NCBI GenBank assembly: GCA_038380435.1
Contig: JAWZYU010000027.1
Location: 6,073,156 to 6,137,155 of the forward strand
Direction of reading: 5' to 3'
DNA from: Ryuthela nishihirai
Taxonomy: Eukaryota > Arthropoda > Arachnida > Araneae > Heptathelidae
Length of the DNA: 64,000 nucleotides
The notes beneath the pieces were generated by a model. It saw only the letters and a program-made list of their open reading frames with translations. It did not search any database and had not been told where the DNA came from. The position numbers and the translations under genes were made by a program. Position 1 is the stretch's first letter, and each line of letters starts with the position of its first letter. Positions 42,781 to 54,299 of the stretch are shown piece by piece.

Positions 42781-44589
42781 TAGAGTTTGCTAGTTCTTTG
42801 AAAAGTAAACTGCGTTGGTACAGATATACTTAACACTAAGTGCAGATGTCCCGGAAATGACTGGGAGCAGACATTTATTTAATTTCTTTTCCATTTTGGA
42901 CAGTTTTCAAAACCAAATTAATATCAATATTTCCATTTTGGTTTATGTAATAAGACGCTCGGAAGAACACGGCAGCAAGAGCTTAATCAATAATTACTTT
43001 CAGATTATAAACGTCGAATGGAAGAGCAATTAACAAAAGTTTCAGAAGAATAATTTTGAGTAGATTAGATTCGTTGAAAAGTGTTTAACAAAAGTGTGGA
43101 AGAAAACAAACATTTGTTTTTAGCTGATTAAAACAGCAAACAGAAGAAATTCAGAATATTTTTAAGGAAATTTTTATTCTTGACATTAAGATTTTTCTCT
43201 AATTTTTCAAAAGGTATAATCCCAGAAAAGAATTTAAAAGAGAGATTTTGGAACATTGGTGATTGAATAACATGAACTGAATAATCGATGAGGAGATTTG
43301 GTTTTATCATCAAGAGCAACTTTTCCATTGCAAAACGAAATCAATGGCCATGTGATGAATTCCTTAAAAATTATATGCTTTAAAATGACACTTCTTAAGG
43401 CTTATATATATATTTTTTAATATTAGTGTGGCAGGGTTCCGCAACGTTTAAGAATAGAGAGCACCAAAGCGTTCAAAAGCGGAAAGGGCGATAAACTAAT
43501 ACAGGTATTCGTAATCCGAAATGCCTGGGACCGATAATGTTTCGGATTTTGGAATACATGATATGGTAAATCTGAAGAGAAGAGAGAAAAAAATTCAGAC
43601 TTTCAAAAAATTATCTTTATATTTGACATAAAAATCATGAATCTGACAGATTCCTTCAGATACATCGAGGACGCCGCATTTGGAGATCATGCCACGTGAG
43701 TAATTCAGCGAATCATGGGATGGCAAGGTGACGGGGACCCTATCAATTGCTGTGACCTTAATGACGAGACAAGTCGTCAGACGTCAGGCGCTTGGCTGAT
43801 TTCAGTGTTCTTGCAATTCTCCCCTTACTAATGAAAGAAATCGACGTGTCCCCAAGTACCTGTTCACCTCTGGAATGAATGCATAGGAACAGCGGAGTAG
43901 AAAAAGCAGAGGATGATGACGGTTAATGATGTTTCTATTGGAAGAAAAGTGAAAGTTTGATTAACGATAAGAGGGTGTTGTTCTTTAGTGCATTTTGTTC
44001 AACGCCCCGCGATCACTTAATTATTAATAAGTTACATAAAAGTGATTTACATAACATTATTACATATGTGACTGTATGGCGTTTTACAGCTTTGTACTCT
44101 TACAGAGTTAGATAAGAACAACGAGGCAACAAAGATTACAATGAGCTGGGTACGAAATATTGCAGGAAATTATAAAAAGGGGCAAACATTTGTCATATTA
44201 GCTCAATATTCTTTTTTTTTTGGAAACAATGTTGTACATTGATATGATTCGCATTTTCCACGCTACATATACTGATATGTGACAAGACTGCAAACTGTCG
44301 TTTTGGTATTAAGTTGATCTTTTTCCTTGTGCAATTCGTAAAAATATGTTTACTATATCTTACCTGCATCAGGAATTCAAATGATTAGAATAACTTCAAA
44401 CGATTATAACAAGGTTACCTTTTCCTCACCGAAAATGAAAAATTACAATTAATTATTAAAATTCGAATTTTTATTTCAGTTTTGATTATATTTAATCCTT
44501 AAGGTAATAAATATAATCACTTACTACCAAGCAAAAAACCTATAGGTCTAGGAAAAGTCTTAAAATATAAAGGAAAAATTGCCTTTAAC
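42781..44589. other. No recognised gene
   Basis: A short stretch at 43500-43560 (TAATCCGAAATGCCTGGGACC, TTTCGGATTTTGGAAT) resembles ends of pogo/Tigger-type transposons, but no partner end was found. The rest shows no feature. Confidence 0.3.
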
Positions 44590-44662
44590 TAAATGGGATA
44601 TGAACTCCCAGTCTCCTCCTAAAATGTCAGACACTATTACAATTGAACTACCGCTCTTCGAG
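44590..44662 (-). other. tRNA-like sequence, family C
   Basis: On the minus strand: CGGTAGTTCAATTGTAATAG (A-box position), CTGACATTTTAGGAGGAGA (anticodon-arm position), CTGGGAGTTCATATCCCA (T arm; B box decayed). The order and spacing match the family C copies at 57310-59056. It is probably a SINE head or tRNA pseudogene. Confidence 0.5.
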
Positions 44663-44679
44663 TTCTATGTTAATGGCTA

Positions 44680-45286
44680 CAGTACTGTGCAAATTAGTTG
44701 GGACAATAGGAAAATGCAGTAACAAAGACACAACAAAAATATTTATTTGTTAATAGTGTAGTTAATAGTGAATGTGACCACCCCTCAGCTTTAATTAATT
44801 CTTTCACCCTCTCAACCACTGATGTCACTAGTTTTCCACACATCTTCACTTCAGGGTCGTGGTACCACACTTTCATGACACTTTCTATCATTTTGGTTTT
44901 CGTCGTGCAATCCATCTTAGATATGTGCGCTTTAATAATGACCCACAACTTTTCAATGGGGTTTAGATCGGGTGAATTTCCTGGCCACTCCAATACCTTC
45001 AAATGTTTCTGGGTAAAGAAGCTCTTACCAAGCTTAGAATTGTGGCATGGAACCAGATCATGTTGAAATACCCCATCACCGTTAGGAAACAGCTTCTGCA
45101 GTGTTGGGACCATTTTCGCCTCCAGAACGCCTATGTACTTTTTACTGTCCATCATTCCTTCAGTGGGGTGAACTATGAAACATTCCCAAAACATGACCTT
45201 GGGTGGGTGTTTGGGGATTGCTGGATGTCGCCGGATCGAAGAGGTTCTCCAGGCTTCGCTTGTCCCAATTAATTCACACAGTACTG
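44680..45286 (-). mobile_element. Internally deleted Tc1 element (Tc1-c)
   Basis: 607 bases with ~27-base terminal inverted repeats (CAGTACTGTGCAAATTAGTT at the left; complement with four mismatches at the right), each bordered by TA. Autonomous relatives are more than twice as long. The deletion removed the N-terminal half of the transposase gene. Confidence 0.93.
44694..45260 (-). pseudogene. C-terminal half of Tc1 transposase
   Basis: The frame is open from about 45260 to 44694. It reads KHPPKVMFWECF, then FQHDLVPCHNSK (second catalytic Asp), then WPGNSPDLNPIEKLW (Glu) with exactly 34 residues between them, a DD34E spacing. No stop interrupts it. The paired helix-turn-helix and the first catalytic Asp are missing, so it cannot bind or cut. 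The clean frame means the element is young. Confidence 0.88.
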
Positions 45287-46323
45287 TATAACCGTTAGAC
45301 CACTAAGACAATCATTAGAAGTACTATTAATTCTTACGCTTCGTTAAACATGGCTGGCTGAAACAAATACAATGTCTAGCGATACTCAATGCATGTCTGG
45401 GTGATCGATGCACCCAGACAATCGAACTCTTCAGTTACATTCAAAACTGTTTCGAACCACCGACTCCGTGCTATTTCTCTTATAGCTGTTATGATAGAAG
45501 AACTTGGTTGATGGATGGGAGTTGAGCAGTAAAAAGCGTCCGGGATGCTTTCAGGAAGTCTCGGATTCGTGTCCCATTTCCAACTCAAGAAAACATTGTG
45601 TTCAAAGGAAGGGAGTAAAGGTAAATTTCCCCAACTGTGGATTTGAAAAAAGTAATTTTATAAAATTTATCAATAGAAAAAAAGTATGAATTTAAAATTT
45701 AAATTAATTTAAATAAATTTTTACTTAAATTAAAAATTAAAAATCTTGGGATTTCAGCGGCGATTTTATTCAAAATCAGATTATGTTGCCAATGCATACT
45801 ATTATCGCACGCTTCCAGATTTTGGGTTATGTGGGACTCTAGGCCAAGGTATGATTGAAAAGGGTTGAAGTGGGTATTTCTATACCGCAAACTAAGCATT
45901 TGTGGCTGACGTATAGAGACCTCGTAAAGAATAGGTAACTGTAGAGATCATGGCTGAAAGTCTCCGTTCTCCACTCACAATTATATCCCTCTAGTTACCC
46001 AGGGTACCTGTAACGATTATTAAATATTTTTAATCTCTAATTATTAATCTCCATGATAAAATTTTAATTGAGAAGAATTGCTATAGCTGATAATGAATGA
46101 TTTTCACTCGAGGAACAGTCAATTGGGCTAGAATGCGATGGTTAATGGAGAATAGCAAAACGGACTATCTGACTTCTCTAGCGCAATCTCAGGACACCTG
46201 CCTACTCCTCTTTTTCCCTCAGAGCTCACTTCCTATAAAATGTTTGCAGATCTGCAGGGTCTCACTGAGCTAAGCGACAGTGCTTCAGCAATTTCCACCC
46301 TTCTCTTAGTTGGCTGGTCGCTT
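45287..46323. other. No recognised element
   Basis: No repeat shared with the rest of the window and no coding signal. The phrase TGTCTGGGTGATCGATGCACCCAGACA at 45394-45420 is a 27-base near-perfect palindrome. Confidence 0.35.
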
Positions 46324-46334
46324 AGTTCGGCAAG

Positions 46335-46719
46335 GGTTGGGTTATTTTACCTCTGAGCGGCACTTTTTTGCACACCATGGGCTAAATGGCCAGGTCACAT
46401 GGACCCCGAAGGCCCAGAGAAGGTTGGGGGAGGGGACCCACTAGAACAACTGTTGGGAGACAGATGGTAGCCTCCCGTCAAGGCCATCCAGCGTGTTCTT
46501 TAACGTGCACAGGGTATGGCTCTCCCGCACACGGAGCCACGGCTTAACGTCCCATCCGACGGACGGCGGCCTTTCCAAGCCCATCGGTGTCCCCTACTGA
46601 CCGTGGGCAAGGCGGGGAATTTTGCGGAGATAAATCTCAACGCTGATCCAGCTGGGACTCGAACCTGGGAACTACAGATTACGAGCCTGGCGCGCTACCG
46701 ACTGAGCCACCCCTGCCCC
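46335..46719 (-). mobile_element. SINE-A copy 9 with TSD
   Basis: Full-length, minus strand. Exact 11-base duplication AGTTCGGCAAG at 46324-46334 and 46720-46730. Confidence 0.95.
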
Positions 46720-47267
46720 AGTTCGGCAAGACTCTCTTCTCTTGGCAAAGAACTGTACTCTGAAAATATGATTAAGTCTGGCAAATAATTTCAAGAATGA
46801 TAATACTGAATTTATTTAACTTCTAAACAAATGACAGATGCTATCCTGTAAACAGTCGTAGAGGCAATCTGTACAGAACCGCTTATATGGGAATATCGAA
46901 AGGACAACTACACCTTATTTAGTTGAACTGCTCTAATTTTTATATCTAGCTTAATTGCAAATTAAGGAGAGCAAGGCATTAGAAAAGTCCCTGCTGACTC
47001 TTCAAAGTAATACACTTCTGTATAGTTCGATTCACATACACAAGATGACCTCAACTGATCCACTGGTCCCTAATGATGATACACAAAGGGATAATAAGGA
47101 TGCACACACTGCTAGCTTACATTATTTGTTTAACTCCGCAGACTCGAGCAACCAGGTAGCACAACTAGTAATTTACAGTTTCTGCCTTCCAGGAGGATGA
47201 GGGGAAATAGTATATAGTAGATGCAATCTGTACAGAATGTACAGATTGCCTGGAATTCAGACTATAC

Positions 47268-47323
47268 AGTATCGTATAGTATCGTACTGATCGAACTCGA
47301 TCAGTACGATACTATACGATACT
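47268..47323. repeat. Perfect hairpin, 27-bp arms, 2-base loop
   Basis: Arms 47268-47294 and 47297-47323 are exact complements composed of AGTATCGTAT-type words. The right arm continues as further ACTATACGAT repeats to 47335. Confidence 0.93.
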
Positions 47324-47361
47324 ATACGATACTGTACACGATATTGTATACTCGTACAGTA

Positions 47362-47746
47362 GGGTTGGGTTGTTTTACCTCTGAGCGGCACTTTTTTGCA
47401 CACCGTGGGCTAAATGGCCAGGTCACATGGACCCCGAAAGCCCAGAGAAGGTTGGGGGAGGGGACCCACTGGAACAGCCGTTGGGAGACAGATTGTAGTC
47501 TCCCGTCAAGGCCATCCAGCGTGTTCTTTAACGTGCACAGGGTATGGCTCTCCCACACACGGTGCCACGGCTTAAAGTCCCATCCGACGGACGGCGACCT
47601 TTCCAAGCCCATCGGTGTCCCCTACTGACCGTGGGTAGGGCGGGGAATTTTGCGGAGATAAATCTCACCGCTGACCCAGCTGGACTCGAACCTGGAAACT
47701 ACAGATTACGAGCCTGGCGCGCTACCGACTGAACCACCCCCGCCCC
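47362..47746 (-). mobile_element. SINE-A copy 10 with TSD
   Basis: Minus strand. Duplication ACTCGTACAGTA (47350-47361) and ACTCGTAAAGTA (47747-47758), one mismatch. It lies between the arms of the inverted repeat described above. One base is missing next to the B box (CTGGACTCGAACC). Confidence 0.93.
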
Positions 47747-47962
47747 ACTCGTAAAGTATCGAACTATACAGAAGTGTATTACTTTGAAGAGTCAGCAGGC
47801 ACTTTTCTAATGCCTTGCTCTCCTTAATTTGCAATTAAGCTAGATATAAAAATTAGAGCAGTTCAACTAAATAAGATTCAGTAGTTGTCCTTTCGATATT
47901 CCCATATAAGCGGTTCTGTACAGATTGTCTCTACTATATTCTATTTCCCCTCATCCTCCTGG

Positions 47963-48701
47963 AAACTCAGCGATTGCAATGTACAGATTGCCTCAACTAT
48001 AGAACAATATCGCTACTTCTTCTTCGGCACTAATTGGCGCAAGCTGTAATGACAAACTGGGTGTTGGAAAGCTGCTGAATCGCCAAGACTGTGACGCTAC
48101 TATTGACAAGTTAATGCTTTTATGACTATGAGAGGGGAGCAGGATGCCAAGTCCCAGACACACCCTATGGTTTGGTAATGTTCCACTTTCACAGAATTCA
48201 CAACAGTGCAAAAGTTCGATATATCACTAGAGACTTTCAATTCTCGTGGACTGAGGGTGCTTTTCACTATATGGTGCGAAATTATCAGTAGGAAGAGGCT
48301 ATATTTTACTCTATTTGAGCATGCGTTGAAGGGGGTGTAAGTGTAGAGGCCATCTTCACGTTCATGGCGACTCATTTCGGGAGTCCTAAACCATCCACTA
48401 GGTTCAGACTGTCAACTATGTGCTTGATGCCATTGTTCCCAATATGTGCTCATTCCAAATTTAACATCTCGCATCCAGTGATGTTGTGTTGCTCATTATA
48501 TTTCCTCACGAGTTTCGAGTTTCGCTATGTCTCCATGGGTATTGTCCCTGTTCCGTTAATTTGGACATTCCACTGCCCTCTTCTTAGGTCCATGTTTAAT
48601 TAACAATTAGTTTATGTGTCGAGTTGCTTATCGGTTTGTCTGCAGATGTTGTTATCGCTCCTGTGGCTAGTTATATGAATCGCCCATCTATGAAAATGGC
48701 G
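47963..48701. other. No recognised element
   Basis: Starts with one more ATTGCAATGTACAGATTGCC end-like motif (47972-47991). The rest has overlapping short frames on both strands and nothing recognisable. Confidence 0.35.
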
Positions 48702-48715
48702 ACGAAGAAAGGAGA

Positions 48716-50287
48716 TTGGATTGGATTTTTTTACCTCTGAGCGGCACTTTTGTGCACACCGTGGGTTAAATGGCCAGGCCACAAGGACCCCGAAGGCTCA
48801 GAGAAGGTTGGGGGAGGGGACCCACTGGAACAGCTGTTGGGAGACAGATGGTAGCCTCCCGTCAAGGCCATCCAGCGTGTTCTTTAACGTTGAGTTGTTT
48901 TACCTCTGAGCGGCACTTTTTTGCACACCATGGGCTAAATGGCCAGGGCACATGGACCCCGAAGGCTCAGAGAAGGTTGGGGGAGGGGACCCACTGGAAC
49001 AGCTGTTGGGAGACAGATGGTAGCCTCCCGTCAAGGCCATCCAGCGTGTTCTTTAACGTTGAGTTGTTTTACCTCTGAGCGGCACTTTTTTGCACACCAT
49101 GGGCTAAATGGCCAGGTCACAAGGACCCCGAAGGCTCAGAGAAGGTTGGGGGAGGGGACCCACTGGAACAGCTGTTGGGAGACAGATGGTAGCCTCCCGT
49201 CAAGGCCATCCAGCGTGTTCTTTAACGTTGAGTTGTTTTACCTCTGAGCGGCACTTTTTTGCACACCATGGACTAAATGGCCAGGGCACATGGACCCCGA
49301 AGGCTCAGAGAAGGTTGGGGGAGGGGACCCACTGGAACAGCTGTTGGGAGACAGATGGTAGCCTCCCGTCAAGGCCATCCAGCGTGTTATTTAACGTTGA
49401 GTTGTTTTACCTCTGAGCGGCACTTTTTTGCACACCATGGGCTAAATGGCCAGGTCACAAGGACCCCGAAGGCTCAGAGAAGGTTGGGGGAGGGGACCCA
49501 CTGGAACAGCTGTTGGGAGACAGATGGTAGCCTCCCGTCAAGGCCATCCAGCGTGTTCTTTAACGTTGAGTTGTTTTACCTCTGAGCGGCACTTTTTTGC
49601 ACACCATGGACTAAATGGCCAGGGCACATGGACCCCGAAGGCTCAGAGAAGGTTGGGGGAGGGGACCCACTGGAACAGCTGTTGGGAAACAGATGGTAGC
49701 CTCCCGTCAAGGCCATCCAGCGTGTTCTTTAACGTTGAGTTGTTTTACCTCTGAGCGGCACTTTTTTGCACACCATGGGCTAAATGGCCAGGGCACATGG
49801 ACCCCGAAGGCTCAGAGAAGGTTGGGGGAGGGGACCCACTGGAACAGCTGTTGGGAAACAGATGGTAGCCTCCCGTCAAGGCCATCCAGCGTGTTCTTTA
49901 ACGTTGAGTTGTTTTACCTCTGAGCGGCACTTTTTTGCACACCATGGGCTAAATGGCCAGGGCACATGGACCCCGAAGGCTCAGAGAAGGTTGGGGGAGG
50001 GGACCCACTGGAACAGCTGTTGGGAGACAGATGGTAGCCTCCCGTCAAGGCCATCCAGCGTGTTCTTTAACGTACACAGGGTATGGCTCTCCCGCACACG
50101 GGGCCACGGCTTAACGTCCCATCTGACGGATGTCGGCCTTTTCAAGCCCATCGGTGTCCCCTACTGACCGTGGGCAGGGCGGGGAATTTTGCGGAGATAA
50201 ATCTCAACGCTGACCCAGCTGGGACTCGAACTTGGGAACTACAGATTACGAGCCTGGCGCGCTACCGACTGAGCCACCCCCGCCCCC
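48716..50287 (-). mobile_element. SINE-A copy 11 with seven extra 169-bp monomers
   Basis: A single full SINE-A (minus strand; head at the right, ending near 50286) whose 3' part is repeated. The exact 14-base duplication ACGAAGAAAGGAGA flanks the entire block (48702-48715 and 50288-50301). Total length 1572 equals 389 + 7 x 169. On the SINE strand each junction joins the tail AACTCAAC to GTTAAAGAACACG of the body. Confidence 0.97.
48733..50084 (-). repeat. Tandem array of eight 169-bp SINE-A 3' monomers
   Basis: ACCTCTGAG recurs at 48733, 48902 and every 169 bases after. Diagnostic bases alternate: units 3 and 5 have GGTCACAAGG, units 2, 4, 6, 7 and 8 GGGCACATGG; units 4 and 6 share GGACTAAATGG; units 6 and 7 share GTTGGGAAACAG. 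Units 3-4 and 5-6 therefore form a 338-base pair repeated twice. The overlapping 102-codon frames (48770, 48939 and so on) are products of this periodicity. Confidence 0.97.
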
Positions 50288-50301
50288 ACGAAGAAAGGAG
50301 A

Positions 50302-50851
50302 GCAAAAATTGTGACGATCTTGGCCGGGAATGGTACTCTGTGCTAAAGTTGAATGAGGATGAAAATCAGAATGCCATATTATAAATATCTTAGCTTTTGA
50401 AGCTACGTGGAGAGCTTTCTTGCTATTTATTTCTTAGCAGATTGTTTTTCTAAAAGATTATAAATGCATAAGGTTAACCTGTTATCAGTCAAAAAAGTAA
50501 CTGTGTTCGTTAAATCAAAGGAAAAAATAAACATCTTTTCAAATAAAGTTTATTAATTTTTAAATAATTTTAAAGTGTTTAGTGTAGAAGTATTTTGATG
50601 TTTGAAACTATTTAAAGTTTCCTATTAATTCTTAAATCATTTAATAAATATATTTCTACTTGCAAAAAGCGCTAAAATCAAAACATTTGTGCCAACAGAC
50701 AGCGCTTAGTTGGAATTAAAACAGTACTTGTAATAAAGTAGTAAAAGGTGACTGCTAATAGAAAGCGTCTAAATAATTGTCATGCAGATACCATTGTGTT
50801 TACACAGACAGCGACACTTATTATATTTAGATATACAGTATAACGTATATA
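50302..50851. other. AT-rich spacer
   Basis: No gene or repeat recognised. Confidence 0.4.
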
Positions 50852-52315
50852 CGGTTTCCATAAATTAAGGAAAACTCATAAAAATTGTGATAAACAAAAA
50901 ATTATATGAATGATGTTAATGAAATTTGATGGAAACATGAATTACAATGCTAGTTTCAGAATAGCATATATATTTTACAGTAGAAACAATTCATTCAAAA
51001 TATAACACTTACAGGAGCTCGTCCAAAAAATTAGGTATCAGAATGCAATGGTCAAAGTTCTTTAATAAAAGGAGTGTGGTCACCCCTTATAGCAATGCAG
51101 GCACGATAGCGATGTTTCATGCTGTTTATGATCTTGTGAATCAGCTCAGTAGGGAATAACGACCATTGTTCCTTTAAAGCAGTAATAAGCTCCCCTTTTG
51201 CTTCAGGTGGTGGGTTCAGGGCAGCAACACGTCTCCCTGGAGCATACCACGCATGCTCAATCGGATTTAGGTCGAGAGGTCGAGCTCGCCACTCCATTCT
51301 CATAATGGTCTCCTCTTGAAGGTATTGTTCCACTAGTCGAGCTCTGTGTGGCCGAGCGTTATCGTCTTGTGAGATGAATGTTTCACCTATTGCACCAGGG
51401 TAAGGACTTACATAAGGGTCCAGGATGTCGTCTCTATACCTTTAATTATTGAGGTTCCCACTCGTCAACACATAGAGGTCTGTGCATCCATCTAAGGAAA
51501 TGCCATCCCAAACACACACGATGCCTGCACCGTAACTGTCTCTTTGACTGATGTTACTGGGATGATAGCAGGTACCTCGTTCTCTCTATATCAAACAATG
51601 TCCGGAATCACTCTGCAAGCAATATCGGACCTCCATTGCTCTTCTGTTCCATTAACATGCGTGCGTGCCCAATTCAACTGCTCTCTCCTGCGACGTGACG
51701 TGAGAGGTAAAACATTACTGGCCTTCTAGCGTACAGACCTCCCTCATGAAGCTTTCTACGCACAGTAGAAGCTGATACAACCCTCCCAGTGGCTGCTGCA
51801 AGAGAAGCTCGTAGCTGAGAGAGAGAGTAGACCTCCTGCTCCTTCGTGCTGTTAATTGCAGATATCGGTCTTGTACAGAGATCATAACTCTAGCCCTTCC
51901 TTAGCTAAACCTCCGAGACGCGGAATCCGTGCAAAGGTATTGATTCCACAGTCTATGGATCACAGAAGGACTCAACATTCAGCCATCGTGCCACGTCTGA
52001 CTGACTTTGGCCTGCTTCGAGACGACGAATAGCTCTCCATTGCAGTTCATTTGGCAAATGATGTCTCGAGGTCATTCCTATAAAATAGCTATTTCGAATT
52101 TCTTACTCACATTTTCAAAATAACGATCTACTCCAAAACACCCGTTTTTATGCCGCTATCCGATTACGCAAATTGACGCAACCTAGACTAATTTGCATAC
52201 GATATGCTCACTCGGCATTACTTTACTGGTTACATGAACAAGTTTGATGAGGATCGCACAATATTTTGGCGAATTATCTCAATTTTTCTCATTATTCCTT
52301 AATTTATGGAAACTA
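50852..52315 (-). mobile_element. Nearly full-length Tc1 element (Tc1-d)
   Basis: About 1.46 kb. Terminal inverted repeats share GTTTCCATAAATTAAGGAA exactly (50854-50872 and the complement at 52295-52313), with weaker similarity continuing about 25 bases inward (AAAAATTGNGATAA). A TA lies beside each end within two bases (50850-50851, 52314-52315). The transposase lies centrally. Confidence 0.88.
51052..52075 (-). pseudogene. Tc1 transposase pseudogene (Tc1-d)
   Basis: Start codon 52075-52073 (MTSRHHLPNELQWRAIRRLEA), helix-turn-helix SQSDVARWLNV, then RERGTCYHPSN, VCVWDGISLDGCTDLYVL, a nonsense codon in LNN*RYRDDILDPYV, FISQDDNARPH (second catalytic Asp), LDLNPIEHAW (Glu, 34 residues after the Asp) and the C-terminal stop at 51052. 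At least one frameshift is needed between the N-terminal part (ends near 51950) and the catalytic part. Length fits a normal ~340-residue transposase. Confidence 0.88.
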
Positions 52316-52807
52316 GTGAATTTATTCCATATTTTTGTGTTCTAAAATGTCGCCTTTTAGCTTCCATAAATGCAAGAAAAATTTCCATAACTAATTTCCT
52401 AAAATGCATTGACAATATTTATTTTATATTTTTACATATTTTGAAACACAGCAAAGAAATAAAATCAAGTAAAAACTGGAAGAATAACCTGTTGCCTCTA
52501 GTGAAGAATAAATGTTAGTTTTCAAAGAGAATGAAGCTTATTTTCCAGCATTAATAACCTATAACAGCAGAAATTTGACTAATTGATAATTGGGAAAAAT
52601 TCGAATAGTAATCTTTTTTCAGTACCTATGAAACACAAAAAGAATTTTCCACTTACTTCTTAAAACAGAAGAGTTTTTATTTCCATTTTTACCGCAGGAA
52701 ATTACCTTGTGTAAGTAGGGAAATTATTTCTGCCATTGTAATAAGCCTCCTGACCAAGACAGTCCACCACCAAATGCTGTATTGAATACAGTTCAACAGC
52801 TGTTTTA
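52316..52807. other. No recognised element
   Basis: AT-rich. The frame 52306-52518 begins inside the Tc1 end and has no match. Nothing supported. Confidence 0.35.
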
Positions 52808-53699
52808 GATTGTGTAGGTTTCTTTCATGTAGACAGCATGTCCGACCGGAATGGATGGAAGTCGAATTCCATTATGCAGCAACACCGCCTTGAGACTCAA
52901 TTTCGAGCAATCTATGAATAGTCGCCATTCTTGAGGGTCATGTTTGATTCATAGGGCATTCATCAGACCATCTACATCTGAGCAGAACACAAGATCATAT
53001 TCCTTTCTGAAGTAAGACGAAAACTGCTCATGACGAGTTCGAAACGAAATCACTCGGACATTTTCCTTGAGAAGATTCCATTATTTAAGTCTTGATACAA
53101 GTAACTCTGCTTTCGCGTTGGACAGCTCCTGATCGCAAAGTAGATCGTTCATTTCTTCTTCGGTGAGATTGTGTGGCACAGATGAAGCACCATGGCAGAT
53201 GTATATATCATCATTAGAACCAAAAACTGCGGAGAACCCGACGCCGATTCGCCTTCCTCCTCATCGTCTGAATCGATGGACAATTCTTTATTAGGTTCGG
53301 GAACAGGAAGGCCGTCAACGTGTGGAACTGGTCGGAGAGCAGATTGTATATTCGGGTACGCTATATTCCACTTCTTTTTCCTTGTGATGCCTCCAGAAAC
53401 AGGTGGAACCATGTAGAAGTAGCAGTCATTTGCGTGATTGCTTGGCTCTCTCCAAACCACAGGAACAACAAACGGCATCGCCACTTTTATGCCTTTCAGC
53501 CACTTCGGAAGATTTCTTGCATACATACTGCAGCATAATGTGGGGCCCAGGCCTTGTCCTGGTCCACGATCTTGCATCCAAAATAAAACTCATAGGCCGC
53601 TTTCACTATTTGAGTGATGACCATTTTCTGCCTTGGAAACGTCACTTCCACGGAAATGTAACAAAACGTATCTACACTATTAACACAGTTAAAAGGCAT
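52808..53699 (-). pseudogene. Decayed copy of an uncharacterised multicopy protein family
   Basis: Stitched by eye over frameshifts the protein reads MPFNCVNSVDTFCYISVEV, IVKAAYEFYFGCKIVDQDKA, WAPHYAAVCMQ, KVAMPFVVPVVWREPSNH, CYFYMVPPVSG, YPNIQSALRPVPHVDGLPVP, an acidic IDSDDEEEGE run, LTEEEMNDLLCDQELSNAKA, and EWRLFIDCSKLSLKAVLLHN. From memory this is an uncharacterised family common in arthropods and other invertebrates, with a Cys/His-rich start (FCYI, CYFY) that may bind zinc. Disabling changes: frameshifts near 53545 and 53220, and stops in SRLK*W and NAL*IKHD. The C-terminal part of the usual protein is missing beyond HAVYMKETY. Function is unknown to me. Confidence 0.7.
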
Positions 53700-54105
53700 C
53701 CCTACTATTGGATTAAAATTGCAAGGATCACTTGTGTTGTATTTACTCAGTTGGTAAATTGAGTCAGTAACACTGCATCAGAAAATGATGCAATACCTCT
53801 GGGGTTATGTGTAATGACGGGCTGATGCAATACAACGCAATATGTTGCAATCTGGAGTTTAAAATACAGCGTTGCGAAATGGTTACCTACTATGTACTCA
53901 ATGCGGAATGAGTCGTTTATACATGACCATCTATATCTCCTAAAAAGAGCCAATCAAAACATTTTATCGTCATTTTCGTGTTCAGCACCTCGAAATTAGT
54001 AAAGATTGGCTATTTTCATTTCAAAGCCTTTTATGTGTTGCCCAGTGTAATTAATATTTCTAATACTGTTTAATACAGTGTTCAAAAATTATAAATTATT
54101 TATTT
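53700..54105. other. No recognised feature
   Basis: Spacer between the pseudogene above and a SINE-B. The repeat GATGCAATAC appears twice (53790, 53823). Nothing else. Confidence 0.35.
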
Positions 54106-54257
54106 GGTTGGCAGCAAAATAATAAGCTCCGGCGCCAGGTCTGAGAAGAGAGTACGACCTCAGCAGAAAACAACACACATCCATGCCTTACCCGGGGCTC
54201 GACCCAGTTCATTTAGGTCAGTAGCTTAGCGCACTAACCACTCGGCCACGGGACGGC
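54106..54257 (-). mobile_element. SINE-B copy 3, worn
   Basis: Head (CGTCCCGTGGCCGAGTGGTTAG on its strand) and part of the body are readable, but the 3' end is replaced by GCAGCAAAATAATAAGC and the B box has lost a base (GCTCGACCCAG). Confidence 0.8.
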
Positions 54258-54299
54258 TCGAGACACTTAAGGAGATAAGAAATAAATTTATTAAAATTT

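Larger units (their letters stand above)
46858..47962. repeat. Nested inverted repeats around a SINE-A
   Basis: Arms 46858-47030 and 47759-47934 are reverse complements over about 175 bases with few differences, ending GTAGAGGCAATCTGTACAG and CTGTACAGATTGTCTCTAC. A second pair, 47189-47220 and 47931-47962, is also inverted. CAATCTGTACA or its complement occurs five times (46865, 47224, 47238, 47919, 47979), suggesting repeated element ends. It is probably a MITE with long inverted repeats plus a partly nested copy; a SINE-A later entered it. Confidence 0.85.

Noticed and set aside
48770..50167. Seven overlapping 102-codon frames and one 127-codon frame, all alike
   Set aside because: They are readings of the 169-bp SINE-A monomers in rotating frames; the same peptide appears at every SINE-A copy.
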